This document shows, in pieces, positions 13,892-21,463 of a stretch of DNA of 28,582 nucleotides. The DNA lies in the IMG/VR virus record IMGVR_UViG_3300017744_000103, positions 1-28,582 of that record, one strand, 5' to 3'. The notes below the pieces were generated by a model. The model made no database searches. It saw only the letters and a list, made by a program, of their open reading frames with translations, and was not told the DNA's origin. Origin of the DNA: a virus. The first letter of the stretch is position 1, and each line of letters begins with the position of its first letter. The position numbers and the translations under genes are program-made.

Positions 13892-14372
13892 CGGATGTTC
13901 ACTATTAGGAACTAAACAAATAGAGGTCGTATCTAAACCTATTCAAATAGATATTATGCAACCGGATTTACCAAGACCTGTAGATTTAGTTGCTCCAAAA
14001 TGGTATGTTGTATCAGAAGCAAGGATAGTCAATCCATGTAAAGCAACCCTATCGTTTGATCCAAAGAAATATAACGATGATGGTTCTGAAAAATTCAAAA
14101 GACCAAAGACTTGTGAGCTCTCAGAAAGAGAAAATCCAGAATGGCCAGAAGGCTATACATATTTAGATAGATTTCTTGATGATATGAAGGAACAAAATAA
14201 CGGAGAGGTTGTATTCGTTGCAACATCTGTTGGCGATTATAAAGTAATGGCTGAAGATTTACAAGAGATTAAAAGATATATAAAACAATTAGGTGAAGTT
14301 GTAGTTTATTACAGAAATGTTACTATGCCTAATGGTGAAGAAGGCGTAGGTATTGCAGTAGAGACTAACTAA
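13842..14372 (+). CDS. Outer-membrane spanin-like lipoprotein (Rz1-type), long form
   Basis: 176 residues. Residues 1-18 are a type II signal peptide and ISGC (16-19) is the lipobox, with S at +2 favouring the outer membrane. It is followed by a proline-rich strand (SKPIQIDIMQPDLPRPVDLV), as in o-spanins, and then a folded part (GYTYLDRFLDDMKEQ, VVFVATSVGDYKVMAEDLQE). I recall a similar fold in lipoproteins of pelagiphages. It is much longer than lambda Rz1. Its start overlaps the i-spanin-like gene, and GGAGGG (13828-13833) precedes it. Confidence 0.72.
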   Translation: MILKNSIISIILVLTISGCSLLGTKQIEVVSKPIQIDIMQPDLPRPVDLVAPKWYVVSEARIVNPCKATLSFDPKKYNDDGSEKFKRPKTCELSERENPEWPEGYTYLDRFLDDMKEQNNGEVVFVATSVGDYKVMAEDLQEIKRYIKQLGEVVVYYRNVTMPNGEEGVGIAVETN

Positions 14373-14644
14373 TGATTGGTCTCTCCTTCAAAATTCTCCG
14401 AATATTAATATCTTTAATATTCAAATTATATCAACCAAAGTGGTTATTACGTTTCGACAAATGGTGCGAAAAGAAACTTGGTCTTGATATAATCAAACAA
14501 GAAAAAACTTTTTATGAAAGATACCCAGGTATTACAAATAGAATTCAACAACTAGAGAAAAATACTCACCCACCAATACCAATTGATTGCTTTGATGGGT
14601 ATAGGGAATTAATAAAAAGAATAGAAAAATTAGAAAAAAAGTAG
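14372..14644 (+). CDS. Hypothetical 90-aa membrane-anchored protein
   Basis: Overlaps the previous stop as TAATG. Residues about 2-20 (IGLSFKILRILISLIFKLY) are hydrophobic but include lysines, so a monotopic or amphipathic anchor is possible. The C-terminal half is charged and ends in a short coiled coil (LIKRIEKLEKK). Its place after the spanin pair might hint at lysis, but nothing else supports this. Last gene before the nrdA promoter. Confidence 0.65.
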   Translation: MIGLSFKILRILISLIFKLYQPKWLLRFDKWCEKKLGLDIIKQEKTFYERYPGITNRIQQLEKNTHPPIPIDCFDGYRELIKRIEKLEKK

Positions 14645-14673
14645 TTTACATTTGAAGTAAACTGTGGTATAAT
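14645..14673 (+). promoter_or_regulatory. Sigma70-like early promoter of nrdA with extended -10
   Basis: TTTACA (14645-14650), a 17-bp spacer ending CTGTGG, then TATAAT (14668-14673). Start of transcription is expected near 14680, only about four bases before the ATG at 14684, so the nrdA mRNA should be nearly leaderless. The spacer resembles those of the promoters at 19652 and 21428. Confidence 0.85.
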
Positions 14674-14683
14674 ATATAATATT

Positions 14684-16978
14684 ATGAATGGAATAAACAC
14701 AATGAATGTTACAAAAAGAGACGGAAGCATACAGCCTTTCGATTTAGATAAAGTACATAAAGTTTTAGAATGGGCAGTTGAAGATATCACTGGTGTATCA
14801 ATGTCGGAGATAGAGCTAAAAGCAAATATCCAACTATATGATAAAATCCCAGCATATAATATCCATGAGCTATTAATCAAGTCGGCATCAGAACTCATAT
14901 CCGAACATACACCTAACTATCAATTTGTCGCGGCAAGGCTGATTAGTTATAAACTCAGAAAAGAAGTTTATGGAGACTACAAACCTTGGCATTTAGAAGA
15001 TATAATACAAACAAACGTTGATAAAGGTGTATATGATAAAGCTATATTAGACAATTATAGCGATGAAGAAATAAGCGAACTAAACGAATATATTAAACAC
15101 GATAGAGACGATACATTTACTTATGCTGGAATGGAACAGTTCCGTGGTAAATATCTTGTCCAAGACAGAAGAACTAAAGAACATTATGAAACTCCACAGG
15201 TTTTATACATGATGGTATCTGCAACTTTGTTTAGTGGATATCCAAAAGAAATAAGGATGAAATACGTAAAGGATTACTATGATGCAATTTCTCAGTTTTA
15301 TATTTCGTTACCCACACCGATTATGGCAGGAGTTAGAACACCTACTAGACAATTTAGTTCCTGTGTTCTTATTGAGTCTGGCGATAGTCTTGATTCCATT
15401 AATGCTACTGCTACTAGTATTGTTAAATATATAAGTAAGAAAGCAGGGATAGGAATTGGTGCAGGTGCTATTAGAGCTGAAGGTGCTAAAGTTGGCGATG
15501 GTTCTGTAGTTCATACAGGATTAATACCATTCTTAAAGTATTTCCAATCAGCAGTAAAATCTTGTTCACAAGGTGGAGTTAGAGGTGGTGCAGCCACTGT
15601 ATATCTTCCTGTATGGCATTATGAGTTTGAAGATTTAGTAGTATTAAAAAATAATAAAGGTACTGAAGAAACTAGAGTCAGACATATGGATTATGCATTT
15701 CAGTTTAATAAATTAATGTATGAAAGATTATTAACTGGTGGTAATATAACATTCTTTGACCCTAATGATGTACCTGGTTTATATGATGCATTCTTTGCTG
15801 ACCAAGATGAGTTTAAAGAACTATATGAGAAATACGAAAGAGCTACAAGTATACGCAAGAAAAAACTACCAGCACTCGAAGTCTTTTCACAATTCTTAAC
15901 TGAAAGAAAAGATACTGGAAGAATATATGTAATGAATGTTGACCATGCAAATGATCATGGAGCATTTAATCCAACTCGTGCACCTATACACATGAGTAAT
16001 TTATGTTGTGAAATAGATTTACCAACTAAACCAATGGACGTTGATAGTGAAGGCGAAATATCACTATGTACACTATCTGCAATTAATTGGGGTTTAATAC
16101 ATGAACCACATGAATTCGAAAAGTATTGTGATTTATCAGTTAGAGCTCTTGATGAATTACTTGATTATCAGGATTATCCTGTAGCTGCTGCAGAAAAAGG
16201 TACCATGGGTAGAAGACCATTAGGTATAGGTATTATTAACCTAGCATATTTCTTGGCAAAACGTGGATTAAAATATGATGAATCAGCATATGAGATTGTA
16301 GATGAATATGCTGAAGCATGGTCGTATTATCTTATTAAAGCATCAGCAAACCTAGCTCTTGAAAAAGGAAAAGTAATATATAATAATGATACGAAATATT
16401 CCGAAGGGATACTTCCTATTGATACTTATAAGAGAGCGATAGATAATCTAATCGAGTCCAGGGAACGTCTACCGTGGGAAGAATTGCGAAAGCAACTCAG
16501 GGAAACAGGTATTCGAAACTCTACTCTCATGGCATTAATGCCTGCTGAAACAAGTGCTCAGATAAGTAATAGTACAAATGGTATTGAACCTCCTAGAGCT
16601 TTAGTATCATATAAACAAAGTAAAGATGGGGTTATGGCTCAGGTTGTACCTGGTTATCACCATCTCAAAAATAAGTACGATTTACTCTGGGATCAAAAAT
16701 CTCCAGCAGGTTATCTTGGTATCTGTGGTATATTACAAAAATATATTGACCAAGGAATTAGTGTAAACACATCTTATAATCCAGAACATTTTGAGGATAA
16801 TAAGATACCTATGTCAGTAATGATACAGGATTTAGTAACAGCATATAAATATGGATTAAAACAATTATATTATTTTAATACATTTGATGGTGCTGGAGAA
16901 ATGGAAGAAGAATATCATACATATGATGGAACAGAAGTAATAGAAGATGAGGATGATTGTGATTCATGCAAAATTTAA
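14684..16978 (+). CDS. nrdA: Ribonucleoside-diphosphate reductase, large subunit (class Ia, T4 type)
   Basis: 764 residues against 754 in T4. Reduces ribonucleotides to deoxyribonucleotides for phage DNA synthesis, together with NrdB. Diagnostic stretches are an ATP-cone-like N-terminus (VTKRDGSIQPFDLDKVHKVL), TPTRQFSSCVLIESGDS, QGGVRGGAATVYLPVWH, SNLCCEIDLP with the active-site cysteine, and ALMPAETSAQISNSTNGIEP. The C-terminal thiol pair is in DDCDSCKI. Two starts are possible, 14684 (fits the promoter but has no leader) and 14702 (MNVTKRDG, closer to the T4 N-terminus). The first is given; the second remains open. Confidence 0.97.
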   Translation: MNGINTMNVTKRDGSIQPFDLDKVHKVLEWAVEDITGVSMSEIELKANIQLYDKIPAYNIHELLIKSASELISEHTPNYQFVAARLISYKLRKEVYGDYKPWHLEDIIQTNVDKGVYDKAILDNYSDEEISELNEYIKHDRDDTFTYAGMEQFRGKYLVQDRRTKEHYETPQVLYMMVSATLFSGYPKEIRMKYVKDYYDAISQFYISLPTPIMAGVRTPTRQFSSCVLIESGDSLDSINATATSIVKYISKKAGIGIGAGAIRAEGAKVGDGSVVHTGLIPFLKYFQSAVKSCSQGGVRGGAATVYLPVWHYEFEDLVVLKNNKGTEETRVRHMDYAFQFNKLMYERLLTGGNITFFDPNDVPGLYDAFFADQDEFKELYEKYERATSIRKKKLPALEVFSQFLTERKDTGRIYVMNVDHANDHGAFNPTRAPIHMSNLCCEIDLPTKPMDVDSEGEISLCTLSAINWGLIHEPHEFEKYCDLSVRALDELLDYQDYPVAAAEKGTMGRRPLGIGIINLAYFLAKRGLKYDESAYEIVDEYAEAWSYYLIKASANLALEKGKVIYNNDTKYSEGILPIDTYKRAIDNLIESRERLPWEELRKQLRETGIRNSTLMALMPAETSAQISNSTNGIEPPRALVSYKQSKDGVMAQVVPGYHHLKNKYDLLWDQKSPAGYLGICGILQKYIDQGISVNTSYNPEHFEDNKIPMSVMIQDLVTAYKYGLKQLYYFNTFDGAGEMEEEYHTYDGTEVIEDEDDCDSCKI

Positions 16979-17199
16979 GAGATAAGATTAATCAAAGAAT
17001 GGATATCTTACAAAGTTGGATGGAACAAGATTATCATATAAAAAAACCTGAAGTCGTATATGACCATACCTTAACAATAAGTAAATTTTGGTCAGTACTT
17101 TCAGAAGAAGATAAAGATTATATACAATGTGCACAAGATGCAATAGAAACAAAATCAGTCATATCATGGAGACCAAATGGCAATATTAACAAAGAATAA
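16966..17199 (+). CDS. Hypothetical 77-aa protein between nrdA and nrdB
   Basis: Overlaps the end of nrdA by 13 bases and the start of nrdB by 23, so it is embedded in the reductase operon. The sequence is helical (LRDKINQRMDILQSWMEQDY; FWSVLSEEDKDYIQCAQDAI) with no motif I know. Position suggests a reductase-related or neutral passenger role. I recall small ORFs in this slot in other marine phages, but not their function. Confidence 0.72.
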   Translation: MQNLRDKINQRMDILQSWMEQDYHIKKPEVVYDHTLTISKFWSVLSEEDKDYIQCAQDAIETKSVISWRPNGNINKE

Positions 17200-18250
17200 A
17201 AAATCTCATTTATTAAAGAATATGTTTTTAGATGAGTCAGTAGATATACAGCGATTTGATTTAGTAAAGTATCCTCAGTTAGAAAAAATAACAGAAAAGC
17301 AACTTGGATTCTTTTGGAGACCCGAAGAGGTAGATATTTCAAAAGATAAGAAAGACTTTGATGCTCTAACTGAACATGAAAAACATATCTTTACATCAAA
17401 TTTAAAAAGACAAATATTATTAGATAGTGTACAAGGAAGAGCACCAAACCTTGCGTTTCTACCTATTGCATCTTTACCAGAAGTAGAGAATTGGGTAGAG
17501 ACATGGTCATTCTTTGAAACTATTCACTCAAGATCATATACACATATTATTAGAAATGTATATCCTGACCCTGCAGTTGTATTTGACACGATGTTAGATG
17601 TGAAAGAAATACTTGACTGTGGTAACGATATCGCACTGTATTATGATGATCTTATTGATTGTAATAATTCAACAACAAATAGAATGGATCACAAGCGTGC
17701 ATTATATATGTGTATGCTTTCAGCGAATGCCCTAGAAGGAATTCGTTTTTATGTTTCCTTTGCCTGCAGTTGGGCATTTGCTGAACTTAAGAAGATGGAA
17801 GGTAATGCAAAGATTATTAAATTTATTGCCCGTGATGAAAATACACACCTAGCTGGAACTACAACCATTTTAAAGAAAATGTTATTAGAAGATAAAGATA
17901 TGCAGAAGATTGCAAAAGAAATGGAACCACGAGCGACAGAACTATTTGTTAAAGTTATAGAACAAGAAAAAGAGTGGGCTGAATATTTATTCGCCAATGG
18001 CTCTATGATTGGTCTTAATGAAACAATATTAAAAGAGTACGTTGAATGGATAGGATGTAAACGAATGAGAGCCATTGGTTTAACTTGTCCTTACACCGTA
18101 CCACAGATGAACCCACTACCATGGACAGAAAAATGGATTGCTGGAAGTAGTGTGCAAGTTGCACCACAAGAAACAGAAATCACATCTTATGTTACTGGTG
18201 GTGTTAAACAAGATGTTGATGACAACACATTAAAAGGATTAAGTTTATAA
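17177..18250 (+). CDS. nrdB: Ribonucleoside-diphosphate reductase, small subunit (class Ia, T4 type)
   Basis: 357 residues; the ferritin-like subunit that carries the di-iron centre and tyrosyl radical. Matches T4 NrdB across QLGFFWRPEEVD, LLDSVQGRAPN, WSFFETIHSRSYTHI, ALEGIRFYVSFAC and NAKIIKFIARDENTHL (ExxH metal ligands), and the tail QVAPQETEITSYVTGG. GGAGA (17168-17172) precedes the ATG. It is 31 residues shorter than T4 NrdB, mainly from a shorter central insertion. Partner of nrdA upstream. It differs clearly from the second NrdB at 28075-28582. Confidence 0.97.
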   Translation: MAILTKNKKSHLLKNMFLDESVDIQRFDLVKYPQLEKITEKQLGFFWRPEEVDISKDKKDFDALTEHEKHIFTSNLKRQILLDSVQGRAPNLAFLPIASLPEVENWVETWSFFETIHSRSYTHIIRNVYPDPAVVFDTMLDVKEILDCGNDIALYYDDLIDCNNSTTNRMDHKRALYMCMLSANALEGIRFYVSFACSWAFAELKKMEGNAKIIKFIARDENTHLAGTTTILKKMLLEDKDMQKIAKEMEPRATELFVKVIEQEKEWAEYLFANGSMIGLNETILKEYVEWIGCKRMRAIGLTCPYTVPQMNPLPWTEKWIAGSSVQVAPQETEITSYVTGGVKQDVDDNTLKGLSL

Positions 18251-18420
18251 TGGAAGCTATATTAGATGCTCATGACTACGCTGAGTTTAAAAAAAGAGTA
18301 GATATATTAAAAGAAAAAGGTATTGACCTAAATCATCGTGTAAACGAACAAGGTAGTAAGTATCAAGTAATTGTTGATACATATTATACTAAAGAAGAAT
18401 TGGACACGCTTACAGAATGA
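18250..18420 (+). CDS. Small 56-aa protein after nrdB
   Basis: ATG at 18250 overlaps the nrdB stop as TAATG, and the TGA overlaps the cytochrome start as ATGA, so the frame is coupled on both sides. It reads MEAILDAHDYAEFKKRV..., then VNEQGSKYQVIVDTYYTKEE: one helix and a beta pair, a plausible small fold. I recall no family. Without this gene there would be an unexplained 166-base gap in a packed operon. Confidence 0.75.
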   Translation: MEAILDAHDYAEFKKRVDILKEKGIDLNHRVNEQGSKYQVIVDTYYTKEELDTLTE

Positions 18421-18848
18421 AAGGTTATATATTATTAATATGTTTGTTTATGTTTGGTTTAATAAATTGGACACACGCAAACTTAGAATATAAAGGGTAC
18501 CCAAGAAATACAGCTTGTACAGGAGAATGTTACAAGGAGTATATTAGAGTAAATGGCACGGTTGTAGAACAACTTGAGGCCAAAGCTGAAATTGCTGCAT
18601 CGGATCCATTCAGTTCTATTAGAGGACTATGGGCAGGATGCGCAGCATGTCATGGAGCAGAAGGACAAGGTATGGGAGCATTTCCACAATTAGCTGGAAG
18701 AGATTCAGAGTATATAATTGATAGGTTAACTACTTATAAGAATAGAGGCCAGGTTGGTAATATGAGTTCAACTATGTGGGCTCAAGCTGGTATGTTATCA
18801 GAAAAAGATATAGAAACAATAGGAAAATTTATAGAGGAAACACTATGA
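18417..18848 (+). CDS. Secreted c-type cytochrome (cytochrome c553-like)
   Basis: 143 residues. Residues 1-21 are a Sec signal peptide (hydrophobic core ILLICLFMFGLI, end THA). WAGCAACHGAEGQG holds the covalent haem site CxxCH (C75, C78, H79), followed by FPQLAGRDSEYIIDRLTTYK and Met116/Met120 as candidate sixth ligands (GNMSSTMWAQAGMLSEKDIE), as in the periplasmic class I cytochromes of bacterial respiratory chains. An extra C34/C38 pair precedes the haem domain. It would need host cytochrome c maturation. It overlaps small coding genes on both sides and shares their base composition, so it is a resident phage gene and not a bacterial contaminant. Confidence 0.93.
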   Translation: MKGYILLICLFMFGLINWTHANLEYKGYPRNTACTGECYKEYIRVNGTVVEQLEAKAEIAASDPFSSIRGLWAGCAACHGAEGQGMGAFPQLAGRDSEYIIDRLTTYKNRGQVGNMSSTMWAQAGMLSEKDIETIGKFIEETL

Positions 18849-19063
18849 TAGAAATATATGGAAAAGACAATTGCCCATTTTGTGATATGGCAAAAGTACT
18901 ATGTACAAAAGAACAAAAAGAATATAAGTATTTTCAGTTAGGAATAGACTTTGGTAGAAATGAAATGTTAGAGAAATTCCCTACAGCAAGAACCTTTCCA
19001 CAAATTATACTAGATGGCGAAAAGATTGGTGGTTTTGACCAATTAAAAGAAAAGATAGGATAG
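18845..19063 (+). CDS. Glutaredoxin
   Basis: 72 residues from the ATG that overlaps the cytochrome stop as ATGA; an upstream in-frame codon at 18776 would lie inside the cytochrome gene. The CPFC active site is at 10-13, the cis-proline loop is TFPQI, and IGGFDQL is the glutathione-site glycine region. The natural role is to pass electrons to the ribonucleotide reductase, as T4 NrdC does, and it lies in the same operon as nrdA and nrdB. Confidence 0.92.
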   Translation: MIEIYGKDNCPFCDMAKVLCTKEQKEYKYFQLGIDFGRNEMLEKFPTARTFPQIILDGEKIGGFDQLKEKIG

Positions 19064-19067
19064 TTAA

Positions 19068-19217
19068 ATGGAACCAAATCATTGGTATACTCATAATTGC
19101 GATTTTTGTTTTACATCTACCAAGATATATTTTGAAGATGAAAGACCTGAACCTATATATTGTCCATGCTGTGGTTCTGCAGTTGAGCCTGTCGATGAAT
19201 TAGATTTCGATGAATAA
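19068..19217 (+). CDS. Mini zinc-ribbon protein, 49 aa
   Basis: ATG at 19068 follows the glutaredoxin stop by four bases, and 49 residues run to TAA at 19215. Cysteines at 11, 14, 32, 34 and 35 give CxxC - 17 - CxCC (NCDFCF and YCPCCGSA), a zinc-ribbon pattern, followed by an acidic tail. I recall similar tiny zinc ribbons in cyanophages. It may regulate or bind nucleic acid, but no function is proven. The late-type box at 19213 overlaps its stop codon. Confidence 0.8.
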   Translation: MEPNHWYTHNCDFCFTSTKIYFEDERPEPIYCPCCGSAVEPVDELDFDE

Positions 19218-19220
19218 ATA
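19213..19220 (+). promoter_or_regulatory. Late-type promoter box AATAAATA
   Basis: Fits the NATAAATA form of the late box that I recall for marine T4-like phages. It overlaps the stop of the zinc-ribbon gene and ends five bases before the ATG at 19226, so a transcript from it would start at about the start codon itself. Moderate support only, because the octamer is AT-rich. Confidence 0.45.
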
Positions 19221-19225
19221 AGAGT

Positions 19226-19648
19226 ATGGAATGGCAATATCAAGGCATAAAATACGAACTGCCGACAGAATACGATCACAAAGACGTTTATGGTTTCGTT
19301 TATCTAATAACAAACAGAGCGACAGGAAGGATGTATGTCGGGAAGAAATTCTTTTGGAGCAAGAAAACACTACCAATAACAAAGACAAGAAAACGTAGAA
19401 AAAGATTACTTGTTGAGTCTGATTGGAAAAAATATTATGGGAGTAATGTACATCTCAAAGAAGAAGTAGAAAAACAAGGAGATGAAATGTTCCATAGAGA
19501 AATACTACATCTATGTAAAACAAAAGGTGAATGTGCTTACATGGAAGCTAAAGAACAATTCGATAGAGATGTTCTTATTAACGATGAATATTATAATGGC
19601 ATTATTAATTGTCGGATTGGCGGAAACGCAGTAAAAAACTTAAAATAA
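19226..19648 (+). CDS. GIY-YIG-like protein, putative endonuclease
   Basis: 140 residues. GFVYLITN (23-30) and MYVGKK (36-41) correspond to the GIY and YIG strands, and a downstream HREIL and acidic residues (about 90-110) could complete the active site. Proteins of this type occur in many T4-like marine phages from memory. In T4 the GIY-YIG fold occurs in Seg homing endonucleases and endonuclease II. Whether this one is a free-standing homing enzyme or a resident phage nuclease cannot be told. No inverted or duplicated flanks that would mark mobility were seen. Confidence 0.75.
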   Translation: MEWQYQGIKYELPTEYDHKDVYGFVYLITNRATGRMYVGKKFFWSKKTLPITKTRKRRKRLLVESDWKKYYGSNVHLKEEVEKQGDEMFHREILHLCKTKGECAYMEAKEQFDRDVLINDEYYNGIINCRIGGNAVKNLK

Positions 19649-19651
19649 CCC

Positions 19652-19680
19652 TTTACATTTAGCTAAAACTGTGGTATAAT
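19652..19680 (+). promoter_or_regulatory. Sigma70-like early promoter with extended -10
   Basis: TTTACA (19652-19657), a 17-bp spacer ending CTGTGG, TATAAT (19675-19680). Predicted start near 19687, about five bases before the ATG at 19692. Drives the operon of the 130-aa protein, RNase H and the 169-aa protein. Confidence 0.85.
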
Positions 19681-19691
19681 ATAATAATATT

Positions 19692-20084
19692 ATGGCAAAA
19701 ATACTAAAGTTTCCTACAGGTGAGGAAATCAAACCAAACATAAATCCGCTAGATGAAATATCTGACGAATGTGTTAACACATCTCAATTTCTAATGGAAG
19801 TATTAGAAGAATTCATAAATACAGGACAAGCTTCGGAATATGAGCAGTTTATGGATATGAATTTTAGAGATGAAACAGTCCCAGAATCTAGGGATATGTT
19901 TGTGATTGTAAATATGATAAACGCAATGCTAAATAGATATATGGGTATACCTCATAGACTACATCGTACTTTTGATAGGTCTTATATTGAAATTAAAGCA
20001 TTGTTAGCCGCAAATGAACACGGTAAAGAAGAACTCAAGAAACTTCTAGACCAACTTGAGGAAGAAGATAATGATACTACTTGA
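19692..20084 (+). CDS. Conserved small phage protein, 130 aa
   Basis: First gene after the early promoter, with almost no leader. MAKILKFPTGEEIKP is followed by a helical acidic body (FLMEVLEEFINTGQ; DMFVIVNMINAMLNRYMG; KKLLDQLEEEDND). I recall this as a conserved hypothetical protein of marine T4-like phages placed before rnh. No motif. Overlaps the RNase H start by 14 bases. Confidence 0.78.
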   Translation: MAKILKFPTGEEIKPNINPLDEISDECVNTSQFLMEVLEEFINTGQASEYEQFMDMNFRDETVPESRDMFVIVNMINAMLNRYMGIPHRLHRTFDRSYIEIKALLAANEHGKEELKKLLDQLEEEDNDTT

Positions 20085-20925
20085 TTATTCACAAATTGCA
20101 TTAAGCAATATTATTGTGCAAAAACTAAACGATGAACAGATAATTAGACATATGATACTAAATAGTATTCGTATGTATAATAAAAAGTATAGAGAAGAAT
20201 ATGGCCAAATGGTTATATGTGCTGATGGTATGAATACCTGGCGTAAAGACTATTATCCATATTATAAAGCAAACAGAAAAAAAGGTAGAGATAATTCAGA
20301 CCAAGATTGGACTGAAATATTTAGAATATTACATTTAGTTAGAGATGAAATTAGAGATAACCTACCTTATAAAGTAATACATATGGAAGGTTGTGAAGCA
20401 GACGATATTATCGCATCATTAGTTTTAGAATCTCAAGAGTTTGGTAAAGACGAACCAATGATGATTATATCTAGTGACAAAGACTTTATACAATTACAGA
20501 AATACAAAAATGTTAAACAGTTCAGTCCAATTCAAAAGAAAATGGTTACTGACAAGAACCCAAGAACATACGCATTTAATCATATTATGCGTGGTGATGG
20601 TGGTGATGGTGTACCAAACGTTTTATCAGCAGACGATACATTTGTAACTGATAAATCTCAAACACCATTGAGGCAAACTAGGATTGACGAATGGTTGGAA
20701 AAATCAGATAGGTTAAGAGAAGTTATGCCTGAAGAATTGTATAGGAATTATCAGCGTAATAAAAAACTCATTGATTTGACAGAAATACCTGATGATATCC
20801 AAACAACGATTATAAATACTTATACGGAACAAAAAGTTCCGATGAAAATGAAAGTATTAAATTATTTAATTAAAAAGAGATGTAATCTCTTAATAGAAGT
20901 CGCGGAGGAATTTTACAATGGCTAA
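20071..20925 (+). CDS. rnh: RNase H / 5'-3' exonuclease (T4 Rnh type)
   Basis: 284 residues from ATG 20071 (MILLDYSQIALS), chosen because GAGGAAGAAG precedes it. This FEN-1-family nuclease removes RNA primers from lagging-strand fragments. Matches T4 RNase H at LLDYSQIALSN, WRKDYYPYYKANRKKGRD, EADDIIASLV, IISSDKDFIQLQKY, VKQFSPIQKK and RGDGGDGVPNV, which hold the acidic metal ligands. T4 Rnh is 305 residues. It overlaps neighbours on both sides. Confidence 0.95.
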   Translation: MILLDYSQIALSNIIVQKLNDEQIIRHMILNSIRMYNKKYREEYGQMVICADGMNTWRKDYYPYYKANRKKGRDNSDQDWTEIFRILHLVRDEIRDNLPYKVIHMEGCEADDIIASLVLESQEFGKDEPMMIISSDKDFIQLQKYKNVKQFSPIQKKMVTDKNPRTYAFNHIMRGDGGDGVPNVLSADDTFVTDKSQTPLRQTRIDEWLEKSDRLREVMPEELYRNYQRNKKLIDLTEIPDDIQTTIINTYTEQKVPMKMKVLNYLIKKRCNLLIEVAEEFYNG

Positions 20926-21427
20926 ACCATTAATTAGCGAAATACTACAAGGTCTTACTGAAGTTGAAGGAAAAGAACTACATAAGGCTAGAGTAGCATA
21001 TTTACAAAAACATAACAGATTTCCAGCACTCATGGCAGTGTTGAGAATCAATTTCGATGAAGCTGTAGTTTCAGATTTACCTAAAGGTGACCCACCTTAT
21101 AGAAAAGATGATGCACCAGCTGGTATGGAATATATAACCTTACATAGGGGATTTAGAAGACTCAAACATTTCTTTAATGGCAATACAGATATTGTTCCAG
21201 CTAGAAGAGAAAAATTGTTTGTGGATTTATTAGAATCTTTAAATGGTAAAGAGGCTGAAGTTCTTTTATTAGCAAAAGAACGTAACTTATACGATGAGTA
21301 TAAAGGTCTTACATTAAAAGTAGTGCAGGATGCTTTCCCTGGATTAATCGTGAAAGCGCCAGAGAAAAAAGCACCAGTGAAGAAAAAAGTAGCACCTAAA
21401 AAATCAACAAAGAAAAGCAAAAAATAG
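20918..21427 (+). CDS. Conserved T4-like phage protein downstream of rnh (DUF6433-like), 169 aa
   Basis: A strong GGAGGAA (20903-20909) precedes the ATG, and the start overlaps the rnh end. Residues 1-140 include HRGFRRLKHFFNGNTDIVPA and KLFVDLLESLNGKEAEVLLLAKE, matching from memory the DUF6433 proteins conserved after rnh in cyanophages. The last 25 residues are a lysine/alanine tail (KAPVKKKVAPKKSTKKSKK) typical of nucleic-acid-binding ends. In T4 the DsbA and gp33 transcription genes lie near rnh, but I see no sequence likeness to them. Function unknown. Confidence 0.82.
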   Translation: MAKPLISEILQGLTEVEGKELHKARVAYLQKHNRFPALMAVLRINFDEAVVSDLPKGDPPYRKDDAPAGMEYITLHRGFRRLKHFFNGNTDIVPARREKLFVDLLESLNGKEAEVLLLAKERNLYDEYKGLTLKVVQDAFPGLIVKAPEKKAPVKKKVAPKKSTKKSKK

Positions 21428-21456
21428 TTTACATTTGGCTGAAACTGTGGTATAAT
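21428..21456 (+). promoter_or_regulatory. Sigma70-like early promoter with extended -10, leaderless
   Basis: TTTACA (21428-21433), which overlaps the previous stop codon by one base, a 17-bp spacer ending CTGTGG, and TATAAT (21451-21456). The ATG at 21464 begins eight positions after the -10 box, at or next to the expected +1. Confidence 0.85.
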
Positions 21457-21463
21457 ATATATT

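Noticed and set aside
18417-18848. Cytochrome gene as host DNA contamination or an assembly join
   Set aside because: It is tied by 4-base overlaps to small genes on both sides in the same operon and shares their base composition and direction.
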